From Stenopsyche tienmushanensis (lineage: Eukaryota; Arthropoda; Insecta; Trichoptera; Stenopsychidae), in contig WACJ01000084.1 of NCBI GenBank assembly GCA_008973525.1, positions 372,001-436,000 of the forward strand: a DNA stretch of 64,000 bases, read 5' to 3'. The first letter of the stretch is position 1. Each line of letters begins with the position of its first letter. This document shows positions 40,697 to 53,473 of this stretch, in pieces. A program made the translations under genes and the position numbers. The notes beneath the pieces are model-generated. The model made no database searches. It saw only the letters and a program-made list of their open reading frames with translations, and was not told the DNA's origin.

Positions 40697-40854
40697 TTGA
40701 ATTTGTTGAACCATCTATGGCATTTTAGAATATTCAATATGTTGTCAAATGTATCACAGATGCACTGAGTAGCTTCTTTTGCTTTCAATCCTTTAGCGAA
40801 TAAAAACAGGAAACAAGATCGCAAATGGGTCTCATCAATTTCTGGCTTGGACAT
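40697..40854 (-). pseudogene. mariner B transposase, N-terminal remnant
   Basis: The likely original start is the Met at 40854 (MSKPEIDETHLRSCFLFLF), followed by KGLKAKEATQCICDTF and CHRWFNKF. These match the mariner N-terminal helix-turn-helix, where HxRxxxLFxFxKGxxAxEAxxxIC...TCxRWFxKF is typical. The frame stops shortly after NKF because the Jockey-type element has been inserted there; the next mariner residues (KSGD...) resume 2.47 kb away, below 38225. The longer open frame reaching 40953 includes upstream untranslated sequence and is not expected to be the start. Confidence 0.88.
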
Positions 40855-41016
40855 TTTCACTGTAGCTAAAAAAATATAAAAATATTTGAAAAAGTAAGAC
40901 AAACAACAGAGCTTCAAAATGACACCAATCTTGACGTATTCACTTGATAGCAACCCGAAGCAAACTGACGGTAAAGACGCAACTAAAAAAAATACATTTC
41001 TTTCCGCTTTAAATAT

Positions 41017-44000
41017 ATGTCTGGGTTATAAAAACAATGTGGCATAAAAATTAATTAATCTGTGGGTGTGATAAAATTACAGTACATTTTAAGATAACTT
41101 GAAAACTATGCCGAAGCTCTGCTTAAGAACTAAGGGTGAAGCAAGTATTTAAAAAGATTGCCGGGATGGTCGGGAATTTTAGTCCAAGTCTATCGAGCAA
41201 ACAAGATAAACTAAAACGATACATATATATACTGTCTGTCTTAAATTATGAAATTGATTATGTCGGTTATATAAAAGGCGACATTAATCACAGAAGCAGT
41301 CTAAAATTTGACGGTGAGGACTCGTACGTCTGTAATTGTATGAAATTAGATTAATGATTCCGTTAAACAGTACGAAATTCATCACTTAACACCGGGAACG
41401 TATCAATCATTCTATTTGAGTGTAGTTTGAGCTTAATTACTTGCAAATTCCGGCACTAAATCTGTTATTAACAAGGATGAGGAACAGGTGGAGTCTTCCA
41501 TGTTAAGCCTTGCAGACTTACACGACATTGGTTGAATACCGATTTATAATGGTCGCCAATTTTAACAGTCAATTACTGAATAGGCTACATCCTTTCCATA
41601 TATTCATAATTTAAATGAAAGAAAGTTTAATGTTTTGTACCATGATTTTTAAATTGCCCATAATATTCCTATCGAAAAATGCAGTCAATCTGTGGTCTTT
41701 TCAGGTTTTATACAATAATATCTTATGTGTATTTTGGTTAAAACCATGGCAAATAATCGTTAGCCAGGAATTGCGTTGATCATTCAAGTCGCCATCGTGT
41801 CTAATTTGAATTGGCTTGATTGGTTAATATCTCTGTTGCTTGTTACGTCTTCAATTCTTTTATAAACATAACGACTAATATGAAATTACTACCACTTAAA
41901 TTTTGATATTTTTAGCATGACCCTGGAATTATAAGAACGCAAAACAATGAAGAAAAGAGATGATATAGAGCTGAATAATAAATACGAAAGAACAACAGTT
42001 TTGCGCATAACATATGCGTCAAAGACGATTCGAGCTGCGCCACGATATAAATTAGAATATTTCATAACAAAATGACGTACAATGGCGTCTTGATAAAGTT
42101 GTTTAGAATGATATTAGAAGCAGTTAAGGATTTATTAATTTTCAAATATTAATTGTGCATAATATTTCGATCCAATTCGCTTGGCGTGTATGGTCACATT
42201 TTAAAATATTTTTTACGACTGCAGAGGCTTCAAATTCAAATCCAGCTTGTTAATGAGCTCCAAAGTGCATTTTCTTATCAGCTCACTTAATTATCTTTAT
42301 TTTTGAACCGTCTGCAATTGTCTACTTGTCTGATTAAATGATTACAATGGACTAAATTTAAACGCATGATCACCAACTTGGAGCATAATTCCGTATCTAT
42401 ATAAAAGAGCGTCCTTGAATTATACTTATTTTTGAGAGATGAAAGTATAACGAATCCGTATTAATTAAGATTGAATACGAAAGCGGTGGTCTACTGAATT
42501 ATAAGAGCGTCCGTATTGAATTAAGCTAATCAGAATTATTTTTCTTTGTCCCTGAAGGCCCACCGATATACTTTTGATGGACGTTCATTCTAAAAGTTTT
42601 AAATTAAATGAAGAGATTCATTTTCATTCATTTAAATAACACTTACAATTCAATTTTCGACGTCGGAATCATAAGCGAAAAATATTTTGATGATATTTTC
42701 AGCCACTGACACCTTTTAATTCAATGAATCCTAACTACTTTATGGCATCACCTTAATATAATGATATCAGAAAAATTACTTCATTTTTGCATCTTTATGC
42801 CAAAATTTCTGTCTACATTAACCTACTTTAAAACATATTTTATAGATTCAAATATATAATTAAGCACAAACATTTAAAATGTTTATTAATATTTCAAGAG
42901 ATGCAGCCAAAAATACGTATGAAAATCTTAGGTATTATATTATATTTTATAAATGTTTTTCTTTAAAAATCTCTATCAGTTCCATTTAGCCTTGTGGTCT
43001 GTTATGTGTCCTGTTATAGTTAAGTGTTTTAATAAATACAAGCAATCTCTATTATTGTCTGAAAATTTAGGTTGAAAAAAAACATGGTTTCGAGCCAGAA
43101 CTTCACCGATTCGTAAATGTTGGTACACGTTTCGATACACGTTTTACGCTAATAAGAGTTTGGTTGATTTTTTGTGTTGATATACAAACATATAATATGT
43201 GACCTTAACCATTTTTATGCATAATTTGTTTGATTATATTCATCTAATAAAACTAGAATCTTTACTCTAAGTTAGTACTAATAATTGTCCTGTCAAATAA
43301 ACTATTATTAACCTAAATTCCAGTTGGCAATCTTAAGTAATTATTATGAATCTTCCGGAGCTGATTCAGAAACCGAAATTCAGAAAAACCGAAAACGAAA
43401 ACCGTAACCGAACCGATATAAATGTTTGGAGCTAAATCGGAATGAAAACCGAAATTAAATATATAATGGTTCGAAGCTCTGGAAAAAATGATAACAGTTG
43501 TTTTGGCGAATTTTATTAAACAAATATGAAAGTAATAAAATAATCGTCGAATAGTCGAATATATAAAATTGTTGTTGATGTTTTTTTTAATAATATAACT
43601 GTCTGTTAAAGGGATTTGGGCATTTCAGCAGAATAGAACGTGTGTAAGATTGATTTTAATCATATGATATCAATCATGTATCAACGAAGCTTACATTCAC
43701 TACACGTCACAATGATTATTGAGAATTATCTGCCACAACAAACGATGATATCATACAGCTATATATTTAATTACGAGTCGTGTAGGATTATAGCTAGGTA
43801 TCGTGTTATAATTGTTTACATACACAGTAAATTAATTCTGATAGTTGGACATCATTTCCACATAGTGCCGGAGACTTAATCTTCAGTGCAAAAGGGCCAT
43901 TCGAAGTGTTTGGATTGCATCCAAAATTCAATGGCTTAAGAACATACAATCCAGTAAAGATTTTCTACGGAATTGAACCATGAAATATCTGCTTAAATTG

Positions 44001-44044
44001 GACAGACATATTTGAGAATCTTTAGATGGTATAAATTGCTCTTA
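41017..44044. other. AT-rich non-coding stretch
   Basis: No gene is supported. ORFs at 41136 and 43640 lack motifs. A short CCGAA-rich patch at 43355-43482 is listed separately. Confidence 0.5.
43355..43482. repeat. CCGAA-rich patch with inverted ends, possible tiny MITE
   Basis: About 128 bp contain repeated ACCGAA/AACCG motifs in one orientation. The edges are near-inverted (CCGGAGCT at 43355-43362 against AGCTCTGG at 43475-43482, 7 of 8). Short hAT-derived elements can look like this, but I see no clear target duplication. Confidence 0.3.
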
Positions 44045-44810
44045 TTTGTGAGTTAAGCTAGTGAGGTGAGCTAATCTTTTAAGTAAATTAGCGTTGAGAT
44101 TTCCGTATTTGAGCCAAAATGATATCAAAAATAGAATGAAACTCGCTCGAGAGCATGAAAACGGGGAGGGCGATGAAAAATTTGAAAAATATAGAAATAT
44201 TCTATGGAGCGACGAATATAAAGTAAATTTATTTGCCACAAATGGAAAATTATTCGAAGGAAGACTGCCAAATAAACGGGCGAACCCCAAATACACAATA
44301 AAAGCATGAAGGTGGAATATAAAGATATGGAGGTGTTTTCCTGCTTCGCAGTAAAGCCGATCGTTCGTTTTACCCCAAATATGTTGTTATTGTTAAACGG
44401 ATTTTAGAGTCTTTTTGTGAGATTATTGTCACTTTATATGGTTTTTAAAATATGATCCCTAAATGACATACACCTCTTACAGAATTTAATATATGATCCT
44501 AATTCAAGGATCTAAGTTCAACCACTAAAATAAAGGACTACCTGCAGATACAGGCTATTCCTGCAAGATAAAGGCCCAAATATGTCTTCAAAGTAGTAAA
44601 AGAGCTTTATGAATCATATTTACGGTTGGATGTTACGATTTTGAATTGATATAACCTCTTCGTAAAAAAATCGGAAAAAGAGAGACTGATAGCAAATTAA
44701 ATGAAAATGGTATCTAAGTCATAAAATGAATATTTGGAGAAAAACAATACAAATGGAAGAAAATGAATGATGCAAATGAAAAGTTGTTATAAATTTTATA
44801 TATATTCTGA
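44045..44810 (+). pseudogene. Tc1-like transposase relic
   Basis: The best-preserved block gives RFPYLSQNDIKNRMKLAREH, then YRNILWSDEYKVNLF, GKLFEGRLPNKRANPKYTIK, a stop, and RWNIKIWRCF. In Tc1 transposases the equivalents are the LWSDES(x)F catalytic block and the P(x)YTIKTVKHGGG(x)IMIWGCF block, so the first catalytic Asp is kept. Further along, QDKGPNMSS and, one frame over, KVVKELYESYLRLDVTIL correspond to the QDNDPKHTSK region holding the second Asp, which here reads Gly-Pro-Asn, so the Asp is lost. Several stops and frame changes show long decay. Weak C-terminal similarity continues to about 44.8 kb. I could not identify the terminal repeats. Confidence 0.8.
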
Positions 44811-47800
44811 AATCCTTTGACATACTTAGATTAGATATTTTTAAATGAAGATCCTTTCACTAAAAGAAGATCACATAAGAAAAAAAAAATGATAGTCAAC
44901 AACACATTTGCTGATGAAAGCTCTGTAAAATGAGTTCATCAACAAGAAAACGCCCTTGCTTAACAGTGGTGACGATGAAAGAAACCTTATGTAGTGGTTT
45001 TGATATCATGATTCATCAAGATCATGATTTTTTCAACAAGCATAATTTTATCAAATATAATATTTAATAAAATGGTTTTTAAATTCCTAGCTGGTCATTT
45101 ATATGTTATGAAATATTTTTTTATGCATACCATATGTAAGACCATATTAACATATTTGTTGGATACTAGTATAGCGTTGCTTTGAGCTTTCACTTCATGA
45201 TGCTAATTAAAAAAAATGCTAAAAACCCAAATTGTTTCGTCATAAAAATGTTATTTTTGCTTATTCAATGCTGCATGGAAATGAATTGGAGCAGATTTTA
45301 TGACGAAAGTTAATCTCTGCAAGAAAATGTCAACTAAGAATGTCGTCAACACTTTTGTCATGGACGCTAGCTAAATGTAGTCGGTAATAAAACACGCCAA
45401 TAAAAGCAGTTTTTTACGCAAAAAAACCAAGTCTTTTCATACGATTTGCGATGGTGGAAGCTTAGAAAAATTATATCAAATGAATTTCTGGCAGAGATGG
45501 AATTTTGATTAATGTCCGCTGGCTTTGGCCCAACTTGGATTTCATCCCTCGAGGGATAAAGTATCAACGAAATATTTTTCGGTCTTCAATTTCCATATTT
45601 GAGTTGAATTAATTAAAAATCGATTTATTCATACGTCTTATGACGTAGATATAGATAATATAACACTATAATGGTATATAGAATCACCAATAATCATACA
45701 GCAGCCATCGCTCTTTATGTGATTGGCGCTAAGGTTATATTCAGGCTAATTTGTGAACCTTTAAGACGAAAACCGCTTAATGGGCACTTTCGTATATCCT
45801 CACGAAGGAACATTAATTATAAATGAAATACATTTTTTGCCCCGAGAAGACGTTAGCTTAATTGTTCTTTTTTCATGGTCAAATTTATTATATGTCCATA
45901 ACGGCGAGGGAGCATTTAATAAGATATAATTGTCCGACGTAAAAAGAATAGATTTTTAATGCTTTTGTATGCTGCCATAGAAAATATTATTATAATATAT
46001 ATATATATATTAATAAATTCATTTTTCTTATATAAGAACACATAAAATATATAGAACTGTCCTAGGATTTTAATGAAAAATGAGCAATACCTTTTCTGCT
46101 TGAAAAACTCCTCGCAACTTAATATAGTTTATGTGGATAAAAGTTTAGTAGAGTACACTTCAGATCTTGAAGCTTGAAATGAGGAATTCATGGATATTTT
46201 TTTATTTCTACTATTTCATAAATTTATGTATACGTAATTCAAAGTTTCCACGAGTTACAACTTAAAGTTGGTATATTAGTTTTTAATATGTTGAAAAAGT
46301 TGATTCCCAAACAATTTTGTGCTTATAAATTACTCGGTGTAGTTAATAGTATGCATTAAAACCATAATAATCATATAACAATCACAAACAATTTACTACA
46401 GGACTATGACAATTTTGGTATTAAATTATTCAAAGATGAAATAAAGATAACATTTTCGCGGAAGGAAGTTTCCCTGCTGCTCCATGTACATACAATTTCT
46501 TTAATATTTATAATCGCTTTAAAATTAGGGTATGTAATATTATGATATATGCTAATATGAACATATTTATATCACTGCAAATTACTATTTTTCAATTGTT
46601 AATAGGTAGCATCTTCTCTCAAAAACACGCATAGTGAAGTCATGTGCTAGATAAACAGTATAAGATCAGCAGTAAAAATGAGAACATGATTAAATGTTTT
46701 ATATGGTTACAGATTTGTTCCAGCATTTATACTAAATAGAGCAAATTTCTGATTTTTTCTTAAGTATTTCATTAGCTATGTTTATGGGAGATGTTTCTTA
46801 TTTTGCCGTTGAAGTGTAAATGTTATTTATTTTAATATGTGGCAGAATTACTTGAAACGATCGTTGCGCAAAGCACATGGCTTAAGCGTGCTGTTACTCC
46901 GAAAACATTCGTAAGAATGTATGTTTTTGCGAAATTGGATATATTCCTTGGGTATTCATTTTTCACATTCAAGTTTCGACTAAAAAATATGTTAATGATG
47001 TAATTTTTTCCAAGGAAAAGTTCTTTGAAGATCTTTCAATTTTCTGTATGTGTAAACTACGAGATTGAAATAATAAACAGATGAGGAATATTTCACTTTA
47101 ATTTTTGACAAAATTGTTGAAAGTTTTTATGGTGTATTTATAAAACATATATGTTATATTCTTATTTCATGATTTTGATAAAGCTTTAAAGCCAATAAGC
47201 AAGTCTATAAATTATGCTTGAAGTTGTTAAATCTTTTAATAAATTTTTGAAGTCGATGTTAATTATGCATTGATTAAAATAAGACTTGAGTAAATATGAT
47301 TTTCCAATATAAATGTTATTCAGTATACGTGTATTGAAATTCATATCTGAACTAACTGTGGTAATATATATTCAAAATTGCAGGTGGAGGTTTATCGAAC
47401 TTTAGATGAACGAATCTTGAAAACTTAAAGTCTGTCTACAAACTACAAATGGAAATTTCTAAGAATTCCCCGTACGTGCGTTTTGCTAAAGTCAAACTTG
47501 ATTGGAAATTTAAACACGTCTCCCTTACTTTCATTGCTACCCTAAACCTTATCATCGCGTCATTTTAAACCTGATCGATAAGGGATGGTAATATTTATTG
47601 CATAATGAAATTTTTGCCACAGTCATAATTCATTGATTGACATTCCCATTGTATCAAAAAATTATTAAAAACTGAGAAAATATGATTGGTATTTCATGAA
47701 GGGAAATATGAATGCAAAAATCGAAGAAGGAAATCGTTTTTTCAATTTCCATTGTGTTCCGGATCCGAAATGAGGCTAATATTGAATGGAAATGAGGTTC

Positions 47801-49015
47801 CATTCCTCATCCAAAGGCTTTTAATCAAAAGCGTCCCGGAATTAAACTTGTCCGTTTTATTATTTCCTCGGAAATTTGTTCAAATTCCAAATAACCACCA
47901 ACATATAAGAAGCGTAGTCATCAGATCCAATTATCGTCGAAGGTGACAATATAGTGTGCCTGGAAGCTGATTAAAATGCAGATTGTGGTATTTATTGTAA
48001 ATGGGTCATCGCGCTTCCATCAAGCAAGCCTTTGATAATTCCTCAACGGTAAACGTCTCAACCTTCTGATGTTGAAAATCTGTTGTCAATATGTAAATGA
48101 ATCTTTGACGTGGTCGCCACTACAGAATTTCAACATCAATCTTCGGGTCTGATATTAAAGAAAATGTTGTACCGCTGTCAATATCAATTTCGCTAAATTC
48201 ATTTTTCAGAAGGATCCTGTCCGTCGCCGAGGTTTTTTGTAATAGAGCAATAAAAGTAAGAAAGATGAGCAGGATATCGGAAAAGCGTTGTAATTTTCCG
48301 ACCCGTGGTTGAAGTATTCAGTGGCCAGAATTAAAAATACTAGAAAAACGCTTTCATCCTGGTTTAAAAATAAAAGGATTTTATGCGCCCAGTAGTACTA
48401 TGGAGAGGAACCACGTAAATTGCTGCAATAAAGTGGCACCGTACCGCCCCCTAATCCTTTCAGAATCCTTATCCGTTTTTCAGGTACCGCTTTAGAGTAT
48501 AGCCTCCATGAACCCATGAAAGTATATTATACGCATCTTTCTCGAAAATAAAGTCTTGTTTCTGTCATAGCCGTGTCTGTCAATTATTTTTCTTGACAAA
48601 GACATTTAATCATTTTTATGGCTTTCGTAAAAATATTTTTTTATATAAAAAAGTGTCAATATACGAGCACATGCTCTGATGTTTGATAAAACTATACACG
48701 ACACAAATTAATATTGCCTTTCATAGTAAATATGACTGGCGTATATTTCATGCATGAAAAATAAATTGTGTCATACTCAAAATTATGATCACAAACACCT
48801 TGCAGACCTGTTTTTATGCGTATCTTTTTAGTTGCGATTTTGAAATTATGCCGTTTTCAAAAGTAATGGAACCTATACTTCATTTTTCTATAGAGGACAA
48901 AGTTTTTTTTTATGCGAATGCGCATTAAAAAAATCTAAAATTAATACTACATGTTATAACTGTTAATCTTTACTTTATTTAATTGTTTATACTTTATTCA
49001 GATTTATTTGCCCCA
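44811..49015. other. non-coding stretch with a GC-richer part near 47.6-48.6 kb
   Basis: No gene is recognised. The interval 47600-48580 is more complex and GC-richer than its surroundings and holds an 86-codon plus-strand ORF (47686-47946) without recognisable motif. It might be conserved regulatory DNA upstream of the receptor gene, but nothing in the sequence proves this. Confidence 0.45.
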
Positions 49016-49160
49016 ATGGAGAAGAAAAATAAACGCCGACGGAATGCAATATCTCTTGATAAGAAACAGACTATTTTGGATTACTTGACAAATGGATAAA
49101 AACCTACCTAGATAAGCAAATCTCTCAACCTGGGGGAATTGACCATAAGATCAATCTAGA
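49016..49160 (+). pseudogene. pogo/Tigger-like N-terminal DNA-binding fragment
   Basis: From the ATG at 49016 the frame reads MEKKNKRRRNAISLDKKQTI, LDYLTNG, stop, KPT, stop, ISKSLNLGELTIRSI. This parallels the CENP-B/pogo N-terminal helix-turn-helix (basic KRKR start, then a LSLxDKxxILDxLxxGxxxxxLAxxxNVGxSTI pattern). Two in-frame stops show that it is dead. It is on the opposite strand to the C-terminal pogo-like scrap at 6.9 kb and 42 kb away, so the two are separate relics. Confidence 0.5.
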
Positions 49161-52100
49161 AAAATTAAGTTGCCATCAGAATATCAGTCATCAATGGCAC
49201 AAATTTTAGATCGTATTCAAGAGATCCTTAATTGAGAAAAATAGAAAGAAGAACACATAATTATGATAGTTCTGATATATGTTCATATGTATCCTGACTT
49301 ATAGCGATAATTTGTACGATTATCGTGTAAAATAGACTTTAATAAAGCAATTCTAAAATAAATACGTATTGTTTTTATTTAAATGATTTTTGTAGGCGAA
49401 TTTTTTATATGCGACTTCCCATGGAACTTATCTATCACATAAAAATAGACCCAAGTGTAATTGAATTTGAGTAATTATGGAATCCAAATAAAGCTATCTA
49501 ATGCAAGTTTTTCATAAGTTCAGCAAAAAATTGGTTACTTGGAAATCAGATGTTGTTGAAGGATGAAATTTAATCGATTCTCGGTGAGAAAACTTTTATA
49601 GAGTTTATATGAAAACTACTGTATAGCTTCTGTTGCTTGTTTTCATACATAATTAATTTTAGTTTGGCACGAAAAACATAATATTTGAATTTAGATATCT
49701 TATTTTGATCAACGTATAAAAGCAAAGAAAATGCTAAAATTTAATGAATAGAATGAATATCTATGTCAGTTTCATCGATCCAAGCTTAATTTTGCTTAGT
49801 TATTATTTGTTTATAATCCAACTACAAGTAGTCTATCCTTAATATAAGCACGCAAAAAGTTATGAATGTCTGATATGTACATTCCAAATTCAAAATACAT
49901 TGCAAACATTCCCTAAAGTAATGTAGCTTCGAATCCACAATTCGGTTGAAGCAATGCATTTGTATTGTAGAACGGTCGTATTGTTGGGATGACGTATTAT
50001 AGGGAAGTTTTTTCCTGATTTTCGAGTCTTGTCGTAGGAATTCCATGCTAAATGGGGAGCGCTTATACCAGAATACGATTTTGAATTGAATCTTTAGTAA
50101 TAATTTTGTAAAGAAATATAATGTTTGTGTATCTTTTTATTGTGCTAATTGCTTAGCATTGGAAGACCTGATGCTGTCTTTTCACTGCATAGGGAGAGAG
50201 ATCGATTAAAGTATTTAAAACGGCAAACAAATCTGTTGGCTATTCCGTGATTTAGTTCGGATTAAATAATCGTTTTATGTATAATACTTATTTAATATAG
50301 TTTAATATAATAAAAGCCAACATTCAAAATTAATGTTTGTTAGTTTGTGCGGCACCCTCTTACGAGAGTTGATGATTTTATGCTATGGATAAATATGTTT
50401 TTATAAAATTACAATTTAGAATACCTTTGAAGCACATTGGCTCCATATATTAAAGTGGCAGAACTTTTACTTTGTTTGCTTACTATGTCGTAAAATTATT
50501 ACACGCGTATCGGTTCATTAAAATGTATGAGGTGCTCTTAACTTTTAATCTCTCAACAGCCTTCAGGGAATGTGCCTTGTTGAGAAAATGACGCGTACGT
50601 GATTTACGGTCTAGCTATATAAAGTCCTCTTGGTGGTCTAAAAAAAGAAGGTTTATTTTATGACGCGCAAAGGGCGTAAAAACACGAGGCGCATCAATTT
50701 GCGGGGGCGATCTTTTCTGTTAAAGATGAGAGTAATTAATCTTGGAATGAATAATTGTCGCGGCTTGAATTTTGCTAAAAATTCTCAAAAGCTTAAGGTG
50801 ATTTCGGAGATGTTCTTTAATTAAATATTACCTCAAATATACTGTCGTTTGAATGGTATTTATTTCGATTTTTAATTCTAAGAGATTGATGAAAAATCTT
50901 AAAACCTATGGGTATTAGTAGAATTATTATTCTTAGAATAAATTTGATATTGTTACAAAATACATGGAATTCCCGGCAAAGAAATCGAGGGTAAAAATAT
51001 TTTTTTCAGTATCGACACAAACAGTGCCACAAAAATACAATTTTATAGAAATGGTAATAGGGGACTGAAAATAAATGTCATTTTTAGGGATTCTTGGCTT
51101 GAAGATACTGCTAACAATAGGAAAACCATTTGAAAATATATTTTTTCACATTAAATTAAATGTAATAGAAAAGTTTTTGAGATGAAAATAGATAATGGAT
51201 GAAACAATGCTTTTAATTATTTATCACGATTTTGACATTTGTAATGCTTAAATCAGAAAATAGAAGCGTGAAAGTATCAAATTTAAATAATAATGTCCTT
51301 ACAAAATTGCCTTTGAAAGTTAAGCTTCGTGAATTAAATAGAATAGAATCGATAGAAACTTATTAGATTGGTAAACAAATTTAACAGACACTGTATGAAA
51401 TATCAATGGCTTACAAAGGAAAAAAAATGCAATTATGTATCTACACGTAAATATCTACACGTAGTTACAAAATCAATTTTTTTTTCATCAAATTTTAACT
51501 GGTTATGACAATTACATAGATAATTTCAAGCAAAAAAATATTAGCTATTTAAGATGAATACACCTATTTGAAATTCTGATTTCTTGAGTTCATTTTGTGT
51601 GTGCTAGATAAGATTTAATTTCTGTAAAATTCTGAATTATATAAACTCAATTAAAGTTTAATGAATTAAAAATAAGTAATATTTAACTATGAAATTACAT
51701 GTCCTCATACATATATCAAGCTTATCCAGAAATATTTACCCTATGTGACGTCTTTGGCTTATCATATATTCAGACCTTAAATATTAATATATTCTTTTGG
51801 AAAAACGATTTAAATATAAATATGAAATGAAAAACTACTTTTCTACTTATTTTTATGTGTAGCCAGTTATGTTTTCTAAAAGAGAGATACAAAATTCAGG
51901 GAAAATATGGAAAACTAAAATAAAATATGTTCAACGATTATGCCTTATATTATGTATTCCATATATGAAAGGCAATATAAAGTCACCTTAATAAAAATTC
52001 TCTTTTCTAATAAAATGTCTAATGTTGATTACAACTTTCAAGAATGAAGGATATAATTAAATAAAGGAGGCTTGGTGATGATATTTAGTCTAAATGCACT

Positions 52101-53473
52101 ATAAAGATGTATGTTAATATTCAGAGTACATCTATGATATCGAAAATTTCAAATACAGTCCAGAAATTCCACATGTTAAACTTGTGATTTATAAGAAAAA
52201 AAATACTTTTTAAATCATTCCTATAAACACGTTTGAAGAATAATCATTAATTATGCAGGCAAATAAATAAACCTACATGAACCTAATTCTTACGATAGAT
52301 TAATTACAGCTGATATGACGGATGTTGATAAATGATGGGCATTTTCAATTAGAAATGAACATTTGATGGGAGTCGGAAGCAATTTAGTTTGCTAGTGGTT
52401 CTTCGATCTACAACTTGATATTGTCAAGATTGACGATTCAAGGATATCGGAGGAATTCGATATAGGAGCCTGACAATGGCGGCAATTCTTAATTGCGTCG
52501 AAGTGTATTTTTGTCGAATTGCTCGACTACAATCGGGTATATTGTTTACTTTTTTAATGTTAAAATAAAACCTTTCAGTTGATTTTTATATAAACCTGGA
52601 AAAAATGTGAAGGCTTTCTTTATATATTTAAGGCAGTTCTGAAAAATGAACGATAAAAAAGACCATCAATGTCAAAATGAATGCTATTGACGATGTACTT
52701 ATAGATTTTAAGAGAATTATCGACATTTAAGTTCACACATAAAACATGGACAAATTTAATTGTAAAATCACAGCAGATTATTCACATTCATTTTAGTATT
52801 TAAAATATGTAATATGTAAATAATTGATGTTCACCAAATCATTCTTCCATTTAAATACTTGGATAAAATATTTAAATCGCCGAATATAATGCTCTAAAAT
52901 GAATATTAAAGTACGTTTGGGATATATCGATATAAAATCGTCAGTTATGACAGTTATGTCAACGTATATATCTCTCAAGTGTGACATTCGGATTTATCCC
53001 ACGTCCGATAAAAATCACAACTCAATAATTTAACCAATTCTTACGAATCGAAATCAAAATGCATATTATTTATAGTTAAAAGTAAGAGAGTACAAATGGC
53101 AAATGATTTAATTTTTCAAGGTATTGATAAGTTATTTTTTTATTTTTTACAAACACGATTATATTAATTTGTAATGTAAGAATATATGAAAACGATACTT
53201 TCATTACTTTTTAGTCAAAATAACAATATTTCACATAAAATTAAATTCTATTAATGGTGTTAAATGAGAAGAATATATGAAGATATTTATAAGTTTAAAC
53301 GATTATTTTCATTCATATTTTACTTGAACGCTACTTTAAACGTCATTTAAATGGCAGTACTGAATGATAGATTCTTCATCATCTGATTTTTTTAGCCTAT
53401 TATTTCGTTGTTTATAAACATTTACAATTTCTTGAATGAATTATGTTTTGAAATCGATTTTTTCTTGTTACAG
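49161..53473. other. AT-rich non-coding stretch upstream of the receptor gene
   Basis: No gene, RNA gene or transposon is supported here. If the acceptor at 53472-53473 is real, at least part of this interval is an upstream intron of the receptor gene. ORFs at 49822 and 52793 show no motif. Confidence 0.45.

Larger units (their letters stand above)
37642..41016 (-). mobile_element. mariner B: decayed mariner transposon split by a nested retrotransposon
   Basis: The left end at 37642 (TTAGGAAAAGCGGAAAGAAA) and the right end near 41016 (inverted AAAGCGGAAAGAAATG) share a core of at least 15 bp and match the ends of the MITE at 28604-28799. A TA precedes the left end (37640-37641); the right boundary is eroded and could be off by a few bases. 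The transposase lies on the minus strand in two blocks, 38225 down to about 37714 and 40854 down to about 40697, separated by a Jockey-type element of about 2.45 kb. Without the insert, the mariner would be about 0.9 kb, so it is also internally deleted. Confidence 0.9.

Noticed and set aside
47686..47946. 86-codon plus-strand ORF
   Set aside because: Arg/Lys-rich ends and no domain; the region looks like non-coding DNA, and the frame has no support beyond its length.
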